Notes: a model not told the origin generated them from the sequence alone. Shown: positions 1 to 8,031, counted from the first letter of the stretch. The stretch is 39,304 nt of DNA from Agathobacter ruminis (GCF_002735305.1 NZ_PDYG01000032.1:1-39304), one strand, 5' to 3'. Numbers and translations: made by a program.

Positions 1-57
1 AAAGAAGCGGTGCGCGGCTTTGCAGAGAATCTTGCTTTCGGACGCCGTGTGTCCTGA
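1..57 (+). CDS. possible 3' end of an unidentified gene
   Basis: Frame 1 is open from the window edge to a TGA at 55-57 and reads KEAVRGFAENLAFGRRVS, which looks protein-like. It would be the tail of a plus-strand gene converging on the MATE gene. Only 18 codons are visible, a second frame is open just as long, and the local base composition is unusually G-rich, so this is a weak call. No family can be named. Confidence 0.2.
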   Translation, partial: KEAVRGFAENLAFGRRVS

Positions 58-130
58 CCGACTGGCAAGGGGCGTCAGAGGAGAAGACCCAGATTGAAAC
101 GAGAACAGGGCCGGGGGAAGAGAACGTGGG

Positions 131-150
131 GAGGCCCGAAGGGGGGCCTC
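131..150. other. GC-rich hairpin downstream of the MATE gene
   Basis: GAGGCCC and GGGCCTC form a perfect 7-bp stem around a 6-nt loop. It sits 12 nt past the MATE stop codon in a G-rich stretch (about 95-155) unlike its neighbours. There is no T-run on either strand, so it is not a canonical Rho-independent terminator. It may still mark a transcript end between converging genes. Confidence 0.4.
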
Positions 151-162
151 AGGGCGGATTCG

Positions 163-1485
163 TTAATGTACAATGAAGCCCTTGTTTTGCCAGCGGTCGG
201 ACTGCCAGCGAAGGAGCATACCGACGCCGCGGAAGCACTCGTCGGCAGCCATTGCGATGTAGCATCCGATGACCATGTAACCCAGGTGAATGCCAAGGAT
301 CCAGCCTCCGACGACGGTGCACAGAAACATGAATACGATGCCGAGGATGACAGGAAAGACAGCATCGCCGCAGGTCTTGAGTGCATTGCCGTAAATCAGG
401 TTGGTGACACGGCCGACTTCGAGGGCGACATCAATCCAGAGGAGACGGGTAACCATGTGCACCATCTCAGGATTGTCTGTAAAGAGCGGAATAATCAACG
501 GAGACGCAAGCGCAATCAGACAGCTGAGAACGACAGCGACTACGATTCCGATGCGCCACGCTTTGTGCGTTTTGATTTTGCACTCTTCGTATTCTCCCGC
601 ACCAACACGCCATCCGGTCAGAATTCCATTTGCACCCGCAAGTGCTGCGCCGGCCGCGTAGGAAAAGTTCGCAATCTGTGTGGTATATGCACGCGCTGAT
701 ACATAGAATCCATCTGCATCCATCTGATTGAGATAACGAATTGCAAATGTCATGGACACATTGTAGATAAAGGTTTCCATAGCGGACGGCAATCCGATTT
801 TGATAATCTGACCAAAGATTAACCGAGAATTTTCACGCTCTGTCAGCTCTTTTGTGCGGATTAATGTCGTCGCAAAGAAAACCAGGATTCCCACATTCAC
901 GAGCTTGGAGATAACCGTAGCAGATGCCACACCTGCAACACCCCAGTGGAATACAAACAGGAACAACGCGTTTAATCCTAAATTCATCAAATTGCCGACA
1001 ATGGTTGCATACAGAGGATGACGCGAGTATCCAAACGCACGCAGATATCCGGCAAAAATCGGCAGGATTGCATTCAGGAAGCAGCCGCCTCCGACAATTC
1101 GAATATAGATGGATGCCGGCGCTTCCAGTGCTGCGGACACACCAATCACATGCAGAATCTGTGTGGAAAACAGGAGCAGAAATGCAGATAATACTCCACC
1201 CAATATCAAATTAAAAATCAGTCCGAGATTGCGCGCCTGATAGGCGACGCCCGGCCGTTTTGCGCCAATATACTGTGTCATAACCGCCATCATACCGCTC
1301 GATACTACGGAAAACATCAGGATAAACATGGCAATATAGGTATTCGCAGTGCCGACTGCTCCTACAGCCTGGTCATTCAGGGACGACAACATTAGCGTAT
1401 CTACCATTCCGGATAACATATAAAACAATGTTTCAATAAAAATCGGCACAAACAGTTGTACCAATGATTTTCGTTGCATACTCAT
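163..1485 (-). CDS. MATE family multidrug/cation efflux transporter
   Basis: A 440-aa polytopic membrane protein of the MATE family, expected to export drugs or metabolites in exchange for Na+ or H+. Length is typical (440-460 aa) and there are about 12 hydrophobic segments. The opening (QLFVPIFIETLFYMLSG then VDTLMLSSL) is the usual first MATE helix and loop. An in-frame TTG at 1512 would add nine residues. The ATG at 1485 is preferred because GGTG lies five bases upstream and because the TTG would sit only about 14 nt after the likely transcription start. The gene stands alone behind its own promoter. Substrate unknown. Confidence 0.9.
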   Translation of the reverse strand: MSMQRKSLVQLFVPIFIETLFYMLSGMVDTLMLSSLNDQAVGAVGTANTYIAMFILMFSVVSSGMMAVMTQYIGAKRPGVAYQARNLGLIFNLILGGVLSAFLLLFSTQILHVIGVSAALEAPASIYIRIVGGGCFLNAILPIFAGYLRAFGYSRHPLYATIVGNLMNLGLNALFLFVFHWGVAGVASATVISKLVNVGILVFFATTLIRTKELTERENSRLIFGQIIKIGLPSAMETFIYNVSMTFAIRYLNQMDADGFYVSARAYTTQIANFSYAAGAALAGANGILTGWRVGAGEYEECKIKTHKAWRIGIVVAVVLSCLIALASPLIIPLFTDNPEMVHMVTRLLWIDVALEVGRVTNLIYGNALKTCGDAVFPVILGIVFMFLCTVVGGWILGIHLGYMVIGCYIAMAADECFRGVGMLLRWQSDRWQNKGFIVH

Positions 1486-1523
1486 TTCTTCACCATACTC
1501 TTTTCTAATCAATCTTGTTTTTT

Positions 1524-1540
1524 GGTATATGAATTATACC
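1524..1540 (-). promoter_or_regulatory. MATE promoter -10 inside a palindrome (candidate operator)
   Basis: Read on the minus strand, a perfect -10 TATAAT (1533-1538) lies inside the inverted repeat GGTATA-N5-TATACC (1524-1540). No good -35 is visible at 16-18 bp. A weak promoter overlapped by a palindrome is the usual layout for an efflux gene controlled by a TetR- or MarR-type repressor. The regulator is not adjacent and cannot be named. Confidence 0.5.
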
Positions 1541-1603
1541 GCTTCAGTTTCCAAAAAACTTGCAATTGCTCTCCCGAAAATTGAACTATTTCTATCTGTG
1601 CAA

Positions 1604-1636
1604 TAAAAAACCGGTCTACTTACTGTAGACCGGTTT
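1604..1636 (-). terminator. Rho-independent terminator of the 1642-2614 unit
   Basis: A perfect 12-bp stem (1608-1619 with 1625-1636) and 5-nt loop are followed on the minus strand by six T residues and then ATTG. It starts six bases after the stop codon of the 269-aa gene and isolates that unit from the MATE gene beyond it. Confidence 0.9.
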
Positions 1637-1641
1637 CCTTT

Positions 1642-2451
1642 CTATTTACTTGGATAGATTTGAATCTCATTTCCATCTTTGTCTTTTCCAAAGATTTTGC
1701 GATTCTTGTAATCAAATCTTACACAATTATAGATTTTATCATGCAATTTCGGATCATATGCAGCAACTGAGATAGTCTTATTCGCTTCATCTATTTCATA
1801 AAGACTATCGTCCAATCTTGCATAATATTCTTTTGCTTCCTCAAATGTACATTTCCCAAATACAGTCTCTTCAATACTATTAGGAAATTCTCCATTTTCA
1901 TATGCTTCTACAACATCTTTCTCTAAACTGATATAAAACGGAGTAGGTAAAGTGCATCTGTTGCCATTATAGTCATATCGTGTGCACAAATTTCTAGCGA
2001 TATACTCATCATCGTCATTCTTATAGACAACATAATAATTGTTATCATGATAGAACCATTTGGCTTCCCGTTCATCCCACTCGAAATAAAAATTACTCGT
2101 TTTTAAATAATCCTTATTATCAGCAAATAACTTTTGGAATTCCTCGTTCGTATAGAAAAAAGTATGCCGTTCATCAATATTCACGCTGGCATCTGCTATC
2201 TCATCACATGTCCCAAGACTATATTTTGGTGCCATGCCATCCCAACTTGATACAACAATCCCATCCAGCTCTTCTTCCTGTTCCGTTCCGTAAATGGCCT
2301 GCTCTACCGCTTTGGCAACATCAATTTGTTCGTCTTCTGACGAGTGATCCATCTGATTCTGCGCTTTTGTGTGGTTGTTACTCCACAAAATAACGCTTCC
2401 AATTCCAATTAATATAACCAACAATCCACAATAAATTAATCTGCGTTTCAT
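1642..2451 (-). CDS. membrane-anchored extracellular protein of unknown function
   Basis: A 269-aa protein with one N-terminal hydrophobic helix after a positive start (MKRRLIYCGLLVILIGIG), then an acidic, soluble, probably extracytoplasmic domain rich in Tyr, Asp and Glu. I recognise no family. Four cysteines in the outer domain could pair. An ATG two codons upstream (2457) exists, but the AAAGGGGG ribosome site is 7 nt before the ATG at 2451 and only 1 nt before the other. It follows the 49-aa peptide gene by 13 nt and shares its promoter and terminator, so the two are almost surely one transcript. The function is not inferable; a partner or immunity role for the peptide is only a guess. 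Confidence 0.75.
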   Translation of the reverse strand: MKRRLIYCGLLVILIGIGSVILWSNNHTKAQNQMDHSSEDEQIDVAKAVEQAIYGTEQEEELDGIVVSSWDGMAPKYSLGTCDEIADASVNIDERHTFFYTNEEFQKLFADNKDYLKTSNFYFEWDEREAKWFYHDNNYYVVYKNDDDEYIARNLCTRYDYNGNRCTLPTPFYISLEKDVVEAYENGEFPNSIEETVFGKCTFEEAKEYYARLDDSLYEIDEANKTISVAAYDPKLHDKIYNCVRFDYKNRKIFGKDKDGNEIQIYPSK

Positions 2452-2464
2452 ACCCATACCCCCT

Positions 2465-2614
2465 TTATTTCAAAACCGTTATTCCGGTCAAAAAATCTGA
2501 ACATACATAAGAAACACGTGCAGCGTCTCCGTAAGTTTCATTTACAGAATTAGTTCCACACATTGTATGTAGCAAAGTAGCCCCAGACAATGCTAACGCA
2601 AATACTTTTTTCAT
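2465..2614 (-). CDS. 49-aa putative exported small peptide
   Basis: A short ORF with a perfect AGGAGG 5 nt before ATG and a near-consensus promoter 45 nt upstream. The peptide starts MKKVFALALSGATLLHTMCG, a basic start then a hydrophobic core like a Sec signal peptide. The remaining roughly 28 residues (to ...DFLTGITVLK) are mildly acidic and contain Cys38; Cys19 sits at the end of the hydrophobic core but does not fit a lipobox well. The stop codon is 13 nt before the next gene. I recognise no family. A secreted signal, a small toxin or bacteriocin, or a short membrane peptide are all possible. Confidence 0.65.
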   Translation of the reverse strand: MKKVFALALSGATLLHTMCGTNSVNETYGDAARVSYVCSDFLTGITVLK

Positions 2615-2658
2615 TTCATCCTCCTAAATATTAAATATTTACAAAAAATACTATGGCA

Positions 2659-2687
2659 ATTGTACCTAAGCATTTGTTTAATGTCAA
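2659..2687 (-). promoter_or_regulatory. sigma-A promoter of the small-peptide operon
   Basis: Minus-strand TTGACA (2682-2687), a 17-bp spacer, then TACAAT (2659-2664): 11 of 12 bases match consensus. It precedes the 49-aa peptide gene and predicts a leader of about 40 nt. It points away from the AraC promoter 30 bp to the right. Confidence 0.85.
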
Positions 2688-2716
2688 TGAGGATAGCGTA
2701 AAATATCTTGTGCAGA

Positions 2717-2757
2717 TTGACTTCTTCCGCTCCCGTATATATGATAGTGATATCACT
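2717..2757 (+). promoter_or_regulatory. promoter of the AraC gene with a start-site palindrome
   Basis: TTGACT (2717-2722), a 17-bp spacer and TATGAT (2740-2745) form a strong promoter. The perfect 12-bp palindrome AGTGATATCACT (2746-2757) follows directly and would cover the transcription start. This suggests repression, perhaps by an unlinked factor; AraC proteins normally bind direct repeats, so autoregulation through this site is not assumed. Confidence 0.7.
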
Positions 2758-2785
2758 GATTATATGCGTAAATCGGAGAAGTAAC

Positions 2786-3640
2786 ATGTATATTGAATTG
2801 AAAGAAAATAAGGTTCACGGCACCAAAGAATTCCCTTTCATCGATTATCATATTTATAACATTGGGCATCCTTATCAGTTGCCGGTCCACTGGCATGATG
2901 AATTTGAAGTCATCTATGTGGAAAAAGGGAATTTCCGTGCGATGATTGACGGTACGGAATATGAATCAACCGGAAATGATATCTTTTTTGTAAACCCGGG
3001 AGAGCTACACTTCATGGGCTCAACCGACGGCAATGCAGATTATCACACATTCGTATTCCCATTGGAATTGATTTCATTTCAAAGCAGCGATGATTTGGAA
3101 ACCGGATTCTTTGGTCCGCTCAGAAACGGAACGCGTAAGCTGAGCAATACACTCTCCGGTCAGCTTGACAAAATCGGGCTCTGCGAGATTTTGCGCAAAC
3201 TTTCCGTCGCATATCAAGGCAATGACAAACAGTTTCAGGTGCGCATCCTGCTTCTGTTACTATTTTGTTCTCTCACAGATGATTCCATGCGAAAAACTTC
3301 TATTTCTTCGGCCGGCAAGAGCAGCCTGGGCAAAAATCTGGTCAGTTATCTGCAACAGCATTATATGGGCGCTGTTCGATTGAGCGATCTGGCAACCGAA
3401 TTACATCTTTCGGAGAAATACATTTCGCGCTATTTCAAAGAATCGTTCCACCTGACCATCAGTCAGTATCTGGAGCATCTGCGTCTGACACAGGCCAAGC
3501 ATTTGCTCAAAAAAACCGACCTTGCAATTACCGAGGTGGCATTGCAGGCCGGTTTTAGTGATGTCAGTTATTTTGTTCGTCGCTTTCACAAAGTGGTCGG
3601 AACCTCTCCGCTGCGCTATCGAAAGAATCCAACAGACTGA
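2786..3640 (+). CDS. AraC family transcriptional regulator
   Basis: A 284-aa cytoplasmic regulator. An N-terminal cupin-like sensing domain (about residues 15-100, with the metal- or ligand-pocket style HWHDEFEVIYVEKG) precedes a C-terminal double helix-turn-helix (about 185-284). The first helix-turn-helix reads LSDLATELHLSEKYISRYFK, and the second ends in the AraC signature FSDVSYFVRRFHKVVGTSP. The ATG at 2786 has GGAG 7 nt upstream; an earlier in-frame start at 2708 lies in the promoter. It is divergent from the small-peptide operon, which it might control. Its stop is 2 nt from the convergent thrS stop. Effector unknown. Confidence 0.9.
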   Translation: MYIELKENKVHGTKEFPFIDYHIYNIGHPYQLPVHWHDEFEVIYVEKGNFRAMIDGTEYESTGNDIFFVNPGELHFMGSTDGNADYHTFVFPLELISFQSSDDLETGFFGPLRNGTRKLSNTLSGQLDKIGLCEILRKLSVAYQGNDKQFQVRILLLLLFCSLTDDSMRKTSISSAGKSSLGKNLVSYLQQHYMGAVRLSDLATELHLSEKYISRYFKESFHLTISQYLEHLRLTQAKHLLKKTDLAITEVALQAGFSDVSYFVRRFHKVVGTSPLRYRKNPTD

Positions 3641-3642
3641 TT

Positions 3643-5523
3643 TTACATTTCCTGTACCAGTTCAAGTGTATGCTCTTTGTTCATCTGCTTGCAGATTTCT
3701 ACGAAGCGATCCAATGGCACATTCTGAATCTGCTTATTGGATCCGCGTACATTGATGGATACGGTATTTTCTTCCGCTTCTTTTGCACCAAGTACAAGAA
3801 TATACGGATCACGATAAGGCTTGAATTTCTTAATCTTGCTTCGCATGTTTTTGTCGGTATAATCTGCTTCCACACGAATTCCAGCAGCCTCAAGTGTATC
3901 TGCCACCTTCTTTGCGTAATCATTGTTCTCCGGTGTAATCGGCACAACTGCCACCTGATATGGGCAAAGCCAGAACGGGAAGTTACCATTGAAGTTCTCA
4001 ATGATGATACCGATGAAACGCTCCAGTGAACCATAGATTGCACGGTGGATAACTACCGGCATCTCAAGGTTTCCTTCCGGATTGGTGTAGGTCAATCCAA
4101 AGTTGTGTGGCAACTGGAAGTCGAGCTGGATCGTACCGCACTGCCATTCTCTTCCAAGTGCATCCTTAATCTGAAGGTCAATCTTTGGTCCGTAGAACGC
4201 ACCATCTCCTTCATTGATTTCATATCCATCTTCGCCATATTTCTCGTCGAGGATCTCTTTTAATGCTGCTTCCGCACGATTCCAAACTTCAAGATCACCC
4301 ATGTAATCATCCGGTCTGGTAGAGAATTCTGCGCGATAAGTTACACCGAAGGTCTTATAAATTTCATCCGCAATCGAAATGATATCTGCAATTTCTTCCT
4401 TAATCTGAGATTCCATTACGAAGGTATGGTCATCATCCTGACGGAATTCCTGTACACGGAAGAGACCGTTCATCTGTCCGGACTTCTCCTTGCGGTGAAG
4501 CACATCATATTCGCTGTAGCGGATTGGCAAATCCTTGTACGAACGAGTCTTGCGCTTGAACATCATCATGGCATTCGGGCAGTTCATCGGTTTTGCTGCC
4601 ATCGTATCCACGGCTTCACGGTTATATACCGGAGTGTCTTTTGCGAGTTCTGCCGTTACCTGTTCACTGTCCTCGTCCAATGTCTCATTCAAATCTGCAA
4701 TATTCATATCTGCCGGAGCATATCCATCGATACCCGGTACAATAAACATATTGTTTAAGTAATGAGCCCAGTGGCCGCTGATCAGCCAAAGCTTTTTGTT
4801 GTTGATTAACGGAGCCGAAATCTCTGTATATCCGTGTGCTCTCTGCAAATTGCGGGAATAGGTCAACAGTGACTGATACATCTGCCATCCTCTTGGCTCC
4901 CAGTATGGCATACCCGGTGCTGTCTCATCAAAATGGAAGAGTTCGAGCTGCGCACCAAGTTTCTTGTGGTCACGCTCGCGTGCTTCTTCAATCATCTTGA
5001 TATGCTCTTTCAGCTGAACCTTGTCCGGATATGCATAGAAATAAACTCTCTGCATATGGTCGCGCTTTGCATCGCCTCTCCAGTATGCACTTGAGCAGGA
5101 ATGTACTTTATAGCATACGCTCATCAGTTCCTGAGAGTTGGATACATGAGGTCCGCGGCACAGATCCACATAATCTTCACCGGTATAATAAACGGTCATG
5201 ACTTCGTCTTCCGGCATTTCATCAATCAATTCCAGTTTGAATTTGTTGTTTTTAAAAATCTCACGCGCTTCTTCCTTGGTCACTTCCTTGCGTGTCCAGT
5301 CCTCGCGGCGCTTGATGATTTCTTTCATCTTATCTTCAATGGTCTTGTAATCAGCCTCGGTAATGGTCTTTCCCTCCGGAAGCACAAAGTCATAATATGC
5401 TCCGTCTTCAATCTGAGGTCCGATTCCGTACATGGTTTCCTTGCCGTACAATTCGATTACGGCTTTTGCCAGTACATGTGCCATGGAATGGCGATACAGT
5501 CCTAAAAATTCTTCTCTTTCCAT
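3643..5523 (-). CDS. thrS: threonine--tRNA ligase, form lacking the TGS domain
   Basis: A 626-aa cytoplasmic class II synthetase that charges tRNA-Thr. It starts directly with the SAD editing domain (HSMAH near residue 14, CYKVH near 135, the HxxxH/CxxxH editing site), so the usual N-terminal TGS domain is absent. The catalytic core carries MNCP and QDDDH and the later IHRAIYGSLERF, giving the Cys-His-His zinc ligands; the anticodon-binding domain is at the C terminus. An acidic insert of about 45 residues lies between the GHW motif and MNCP, and the residues after NCP are NA where many family members have a His. The ATG at 5523 has AGGAGAG 6 nt upstream; longer readings run into the leader. 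Controlled by the T-box leader. Confidence 0.95.
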   Translation of the reverse strand: MEREEFLGLYRHSMAHVLAKAVIELYGKETMYGIGPQIEDGAYYDFVLPEGKTITEADYKTIEDKMKEIIKRREDWTRKEVTKEEAREIFKNNKFKLELIDEMPEDEVMTVYYTGEDYVDLCRGPHVSNSQELMSVCYKVHSCSSAYWRGDAKRDHMQRVYFYAYPDKVQLKEHIKMIEEARERDHKKLGAQLELFHFDETAPGMPYWEPRGWQMYQSLLTYSRNLQRAHGYTEISAPLINNKKLWLISGHWAHYLNNMFIVPGIDGYAPADMNIADLNETLDEDSEQVTAELAKDTPVYNREAVDTMAAKPMNCPNAMMMFKRKTRSYKDLPIRYSEYDVLHRKEKSGQMNGLFRVQEFRQDDDHTFVMESQIKEEIADIISIADEIYKTFGVTYRAEFSTRPDDYMGDLEVWNRAEAALKEILDEKYGEDGYEINEGDGAFYGPKIDLQIKDALGREWQCGTIQLDFQLPHNFGLTYTNPEGNLEMPVVIHRAIYGSLERFIGIIIENFNGNFPFWLCPYQVAVVPITPENNDYAKKVADTLEAAGIRVEADYTDKNMRSKIKKFKPYRDPYILVLGAKEAEENTVSINVRGSNKQIQNVPLDRFVEICKQMNKEHTLELVQEM

Positions 5524-5552
5524 GTCTACTCTCCTTCTATCACTGTTTAATG

Positions 5553-5593
5553 TAAAAAATCCCAATCCATTATGCATGCATAATGAATTGGGA
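5553..5593 (-). terminator. T-box regulated terminator before thrS
   Basis: The arms CCCAATTCATTATGC and GCATAATGGATTGGG (5561-5592) form a long stem followed on the minus strand by ATTTTTTA. Its 5' arm starts just after the T-box motif, so the antiterminator and this hairpin are mutually exclusive. Confidence 0.9.
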
Positions 5594-5798
5594 CGATGAT
5601 TCGCGGTTCCACCCAAATTGCCATCTGCTTACAAGCAGATAACCACTCTATGGTCGTAACGAGACCAACGGATCCGATTAAGGATCTCTCCGAGGTGGTC
5701 TTCACAGATTTTCCTGCCAAAGCCTCGCACCAGCCGGCTTCTCTCTGGGGCATTTCAATTGCTACTGTCCTCATCAACGATTTCTTGCATTATTTACT
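5553..5798 (-). promoter_or_regulatory. T-box leader (tRNA-Thr sensing riboswitch) of thrS
   Basis: Between the thrS promoter and its ribosome site the minus strand has the T-box parts in order: a stem I region with an AGAGA turn (about 5733) and a distal loop region near 5722; a GAAGACCACCTCGGAG specifier loop with ACC (5697-5699), a Thr codon; the conserved T-box GGGTGGAACCGCG (5602-5614); and the terminator at 5553-5593. Uncharged tRNA-Thr is expected to read ACC, pair with the T-box bulge and block the terminator, raising thrS expression when threonine is short. The specifier assignment is by eye. Confidence 0.92.
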
Positions 5799-5804
5799 TC
5801 CCAT

Positions 5805-5833
5805 ACCTTACCACAATTTCAGGCATAGTGCAA
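5805..5833 (-). promoter_or_regulatory. thrS leader promoter
   Basis: Minus-strand TTGCAC (5828-5833), a 17-bp spacer and TAAGGT (5805-5810) with TGG directly before it (extended -10 type). It places the transcript start near 5798. The -35 region overlaps a 7-bp hairpin (5830-5850) at the end of the fabT gene. Confidence 0.55.
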
Positions 5834-5837
5834 GAAC

Positions 5838-6299
5838 TTACTTTTCTTGCTTTTTTGTCTTTAATTGCACTTCCGGCATCAGTTCCTCATCCATAACGGT
5901 AAGAATCTTTTGCAACGTTGCAAGCTCTTCTTCTGTAAAACGCTCCTGCATACGCTGCATTACCTGGTTGACATACTGCTGACTGATATTGTAATAGTTG
6001 AGATACTTGTCTGTCACTTCCAGATAAAATTCACGTCGGTCTGTCGTAGATTGTACTCTGCGCAGATAATTTTTCTTTACCAGATTATTGATTTTGTATG
6101 CAGCATTCGGAGATGACAGATTCGCCACTTCCGAGAACTGTGCCACGGTTGGTCTGCCGAGCGCGTAAATGATCTCCATACAAAATGTCTCTACTGTGGT
6201 AAGAGATGTCTCGCGATCTTCCAGTTTCTCAAATACCTTTTTGTAGAAATGCAGTTTAAAATTAGAATAAACTTTTACAAATGCGTCCTGTAACTTCAT
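5838..6299 (-). CDS. fabT: MarR family regulator, probable FabT
   Basis: A 153-aa MarR-type winged-helix DNA-binding protein, the usual FabT length. The recognition region reads PTVAQFSEVANLSSPNAAYKINNLVKKNYL (residues about 48-77 in two halves), followed by a wing with TTDRREFYL. In Firmicutes FabT represses fatty-acid synthesis genes, with acyl-ACP as corepressor. Being encoded with a complete fab/acc set supports this role; here it is the last gene, 47 nt after fabZ. The ATG at 6299 has GGAG 6 nt upstream, which the ATG at 6311 lacks. Its likely target is the palindrome at the acpP promoter. Confidence 0.8.
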   Translation of the reverse strand: MKLQDAFVKVYSNFKLHFYKKVFEKLEDRETSLTTVETFCMEIIYALGRPTVAQFSEVANLSSPNAAYKINNLVKKNYLRRVQSTTDRREFYLEVTDKYLNYYNISQQYVNQVMQRMQERFTEEELATLQKILTVMDEELMPEVQLKTKKQEK

Positions 6300-6346
6300 A
6301 ATCGTCTCCATATATTTCTGATGATTTTTCTGTTACAAGTATATTA

Positions 6347-6781
6347 TCAATTTTTAGTCTCTATTGCAAATGTCAATTCGGCAACAACTGCAATTTCTCC
6401 GTCAACGGTTGCCTGTGCTTTTCCAATCCCGATTGGGCCTTTCTCAGCAACGATTTCACAGCGCAGTTCCAGAACATCACCGGGCACAACCTGTCTCTTG
6501 AATTTCGCATTGCGGATCCCACCGAACAATGCGATTTTTCCTTTATTTTCTTCCTTTGACAAAATTGCCACCGCTCCGGTTTGCGCCAGCGCTTCGATAA
6601 TCAAAACCCCCGGCATGACATGCTTTTGCGGGAAATGTCCCATGAATTGCATTTCGTTTGCAGAGACACATTTTCTGCCAATTGCCATTTTTCCCGGTTC
6701 AAAATCAAGGATTCGATCCACCAGCAAAAACGGATAACGATGCGGCAGAATCTCCTGAATCTGATTTGAATTTAATTCCAT
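6347..6781 (-). CDS. fabZ: 3-hydroxyacyl-[ACP] dehydratase FabZ
   Basis: A 144-aa hot-dog fold enzyme that removes water from 3-hydroxyacyl-ACP to give trans-2-enoyl-ACP. The family hallmarks are visible: [12 protein letters not shown] near residue 12, catalytic His49 in MGHFP, and catalytic Glu63 in [11 protein letters not shown]. The length is normal. Its ATG overlaps the fabF stop by one base (TAATG), indicating translational coupling. With no fabA or fabM in the window, there is no sign here of how unsaturated chains are made. Confidence 0.96.
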   Translation of the reverse strand: MELNSNQIQEILPHRYPFLLVDRILDFEPGKMAIGRKCVSANEMQFMGHFPQKHVMPGVLIIEALAQTGAVAILSKEENKGKIALFGGIRNAKFKRQVVPGDVLELRCEIVAEKGPIGIGKAQATVDGEIAVVAELTFAIETKN

Positions 6782-8031
6782 TATGCCATTTGCTCCTTTC
6801 CCACAATCACAGATGCGTTATGTCCACCGAATCCGAGTGAATTGGACATTGCATAATTGACCGTTGCTCTTCTCATTTCATTTGGCACGATATCCAGATC
6901 ACATTCTTCATCCGGCACGCAGTATCCGATGGTCGGTGGCACGCAGTCATATTTTGTAGTCAGACAGCTGATAATCGCTTCGACAGCGCCGCTTGCCCCG
7001 AGCAAATGTCCGGTCATGGATTTGGTTGAGCTGACCATGACATGATCTGCCGCTTCCTGCAGCGCACTTCTGATGGCCTTTGTCTCGCCTTTGTCATTCA
7101 GTGAAGTCGAGGTGCCATGTGCATTGATATAATCCAGCTGCTCCGGCTGCAGTCCGGCATCTTCCATTGCCATGCGCATCGCATTGGCTGCTTCGCGTCC
7201 GTCTTCAAGCGGTGCCGTCACATGATTTGCATCACAGGTTGCACCATATCCGTATACTTCCGCATATATTTTGGCACCACGCGCTTTGGCATGTTCATAT
7301 TCTTCCAATACCAGAACTCCGGCACCCTCACCCATCACAAATCCGCTTCGTTCTTTGTCAAACGGAATCGACGCGCGTTTTGGATCATCCGATGTGCAAA
7401 GCGCATGCATCGCAGTAAATCCGCCGATTCCAAACGGGGTGATACAGCTCTCTGCGCCACCGCATACGACGACATCCTGATATCCGTCTCTGACCTGGCG
7501 AAATGCATCACCGACTGCATTGGTTCCTCCTGCACATGCTGTTACCACACAGCTGCACATGCCATGCAAGCCATAGGTGATTGCAATATGTCCGGCCGCC
7601 ATATTCGTAATCGACATCGGAACAAAATGCGGGGAAATACGGTCAAATCCCTTTGCCAGACCTCTTTCGCATTCTTTTTGAATGGTTCCGAGTCCGCCGA
7701 TTCCGCTTGAGAAGATTACTCCACAGCGCGATTTGTCTTCCTGCTCCAGATTCAGTCCGCTGTCTTCCATTGCTTCTTTTGCTGCGCCAAGCGCCAGAAC
7801 CGTAAATCGATCCAGCTTACGCAATGCGGATTTGTCCACTGCGGTCTGCGGATCCCAGTCTTTGACTTCTGCAGCCAGTTTTACTTTACAATCTGTCGTA
7901 TCATACTGTGTGATTTCTGCAACTCCGCACACCCCGTCCAAAAGGTTCTGCCACATGGTCGGCACGTCATTGCCGACAGGCGTAATGGCACCGAGTCCGG
8001 TTACAACCACGCGTCTCTTTTCGTTGTTCAT
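6781..8031 (-). CDS. fabF: 3-oxoacyl-[ACP] synthase II FabF
   Basis: A 416-aa condensing enzyme that extends acyl-ACP with malonyl-ACP. The Cys-His-His triad is present: the Cys in [10 protein letters not shown], the first His in [11 protein letters not shown] and the second in [11 protein letters not shown]. The motif has AGG where ASG is more usual, a small change beside the active Cys. The ATG at 8031 has AAGGTGG five bases upstream; the GTG three codons earlier lies within that site. It is preceded by fabG (24-nt gap) and coupled to fabZ. Confidence 0.96.
   Translation of the reverse strand: MNNEKRRVVVTGLGAITPVGNDVPTMWQNLLDGVCGVAEITQYDTTDCKVKLAAEVKDWDPQTAVDKSALRKLDRFTVLALGAAKEAMEDSGLNLEQEDKSRCGVIFSSGIGGLGTIQKECERGLAKGFDRISPHFVPMSITNMAAGHIAITYGLHGMCSCVVTACAGGTNAVGDAFRQVRDGYQDVVVCGGAESCITPFGIGGFTAMHALCTSDDPKRASIPFDKERSGFVMGEGAGVLVLEEYEHAKARGAKIYAEVYGYGATCDANHVTAPLEDGREAANAMRMAMEDAGLQPEQLDYINAHGTSTSLNDKGETKAIRSALQEAADHVMVSSTKSMTGHLLGASGAVEAIISCLTTKYDCVPPTIGYCVPDEECDLDIVPNEMRRATVNYAMSNSLGFGGHNASVIVGKEQMA

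Noticed and set aside
94-699. 201-codon plus-strand open frame
   Set aside because: It is antisense to the clear MATE gene, has no family-like sequence and no ribosome site; a shadow frame.
1486-1512. TTG start that would lengthen the MATE protein by nine residues
   Set aside because: It lies about 14 nt after the likely transcription start and has no ribosome site; the ATG at 1485 is better.
5524-5616. Extended N-terminus of ThrRS
   Set aside because: The extra 31 codons lie in the T-box terminator and antiterminator, and the true ATG has AGGAGAG.
5830-5850. Hairpin GCAAGAA/TTCTTGC at the end of fabT as a terminator
   Set aside because: The stem is only 7 bp, overlaps the stop codon and is followed by ACTATGCC, with no T-run.
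7117-7710. 197-codon plus-strand frame opposite fabF
   Set aside because: It is antisense to a conserved enzyme gene and is a typical shadow of its codon bias.
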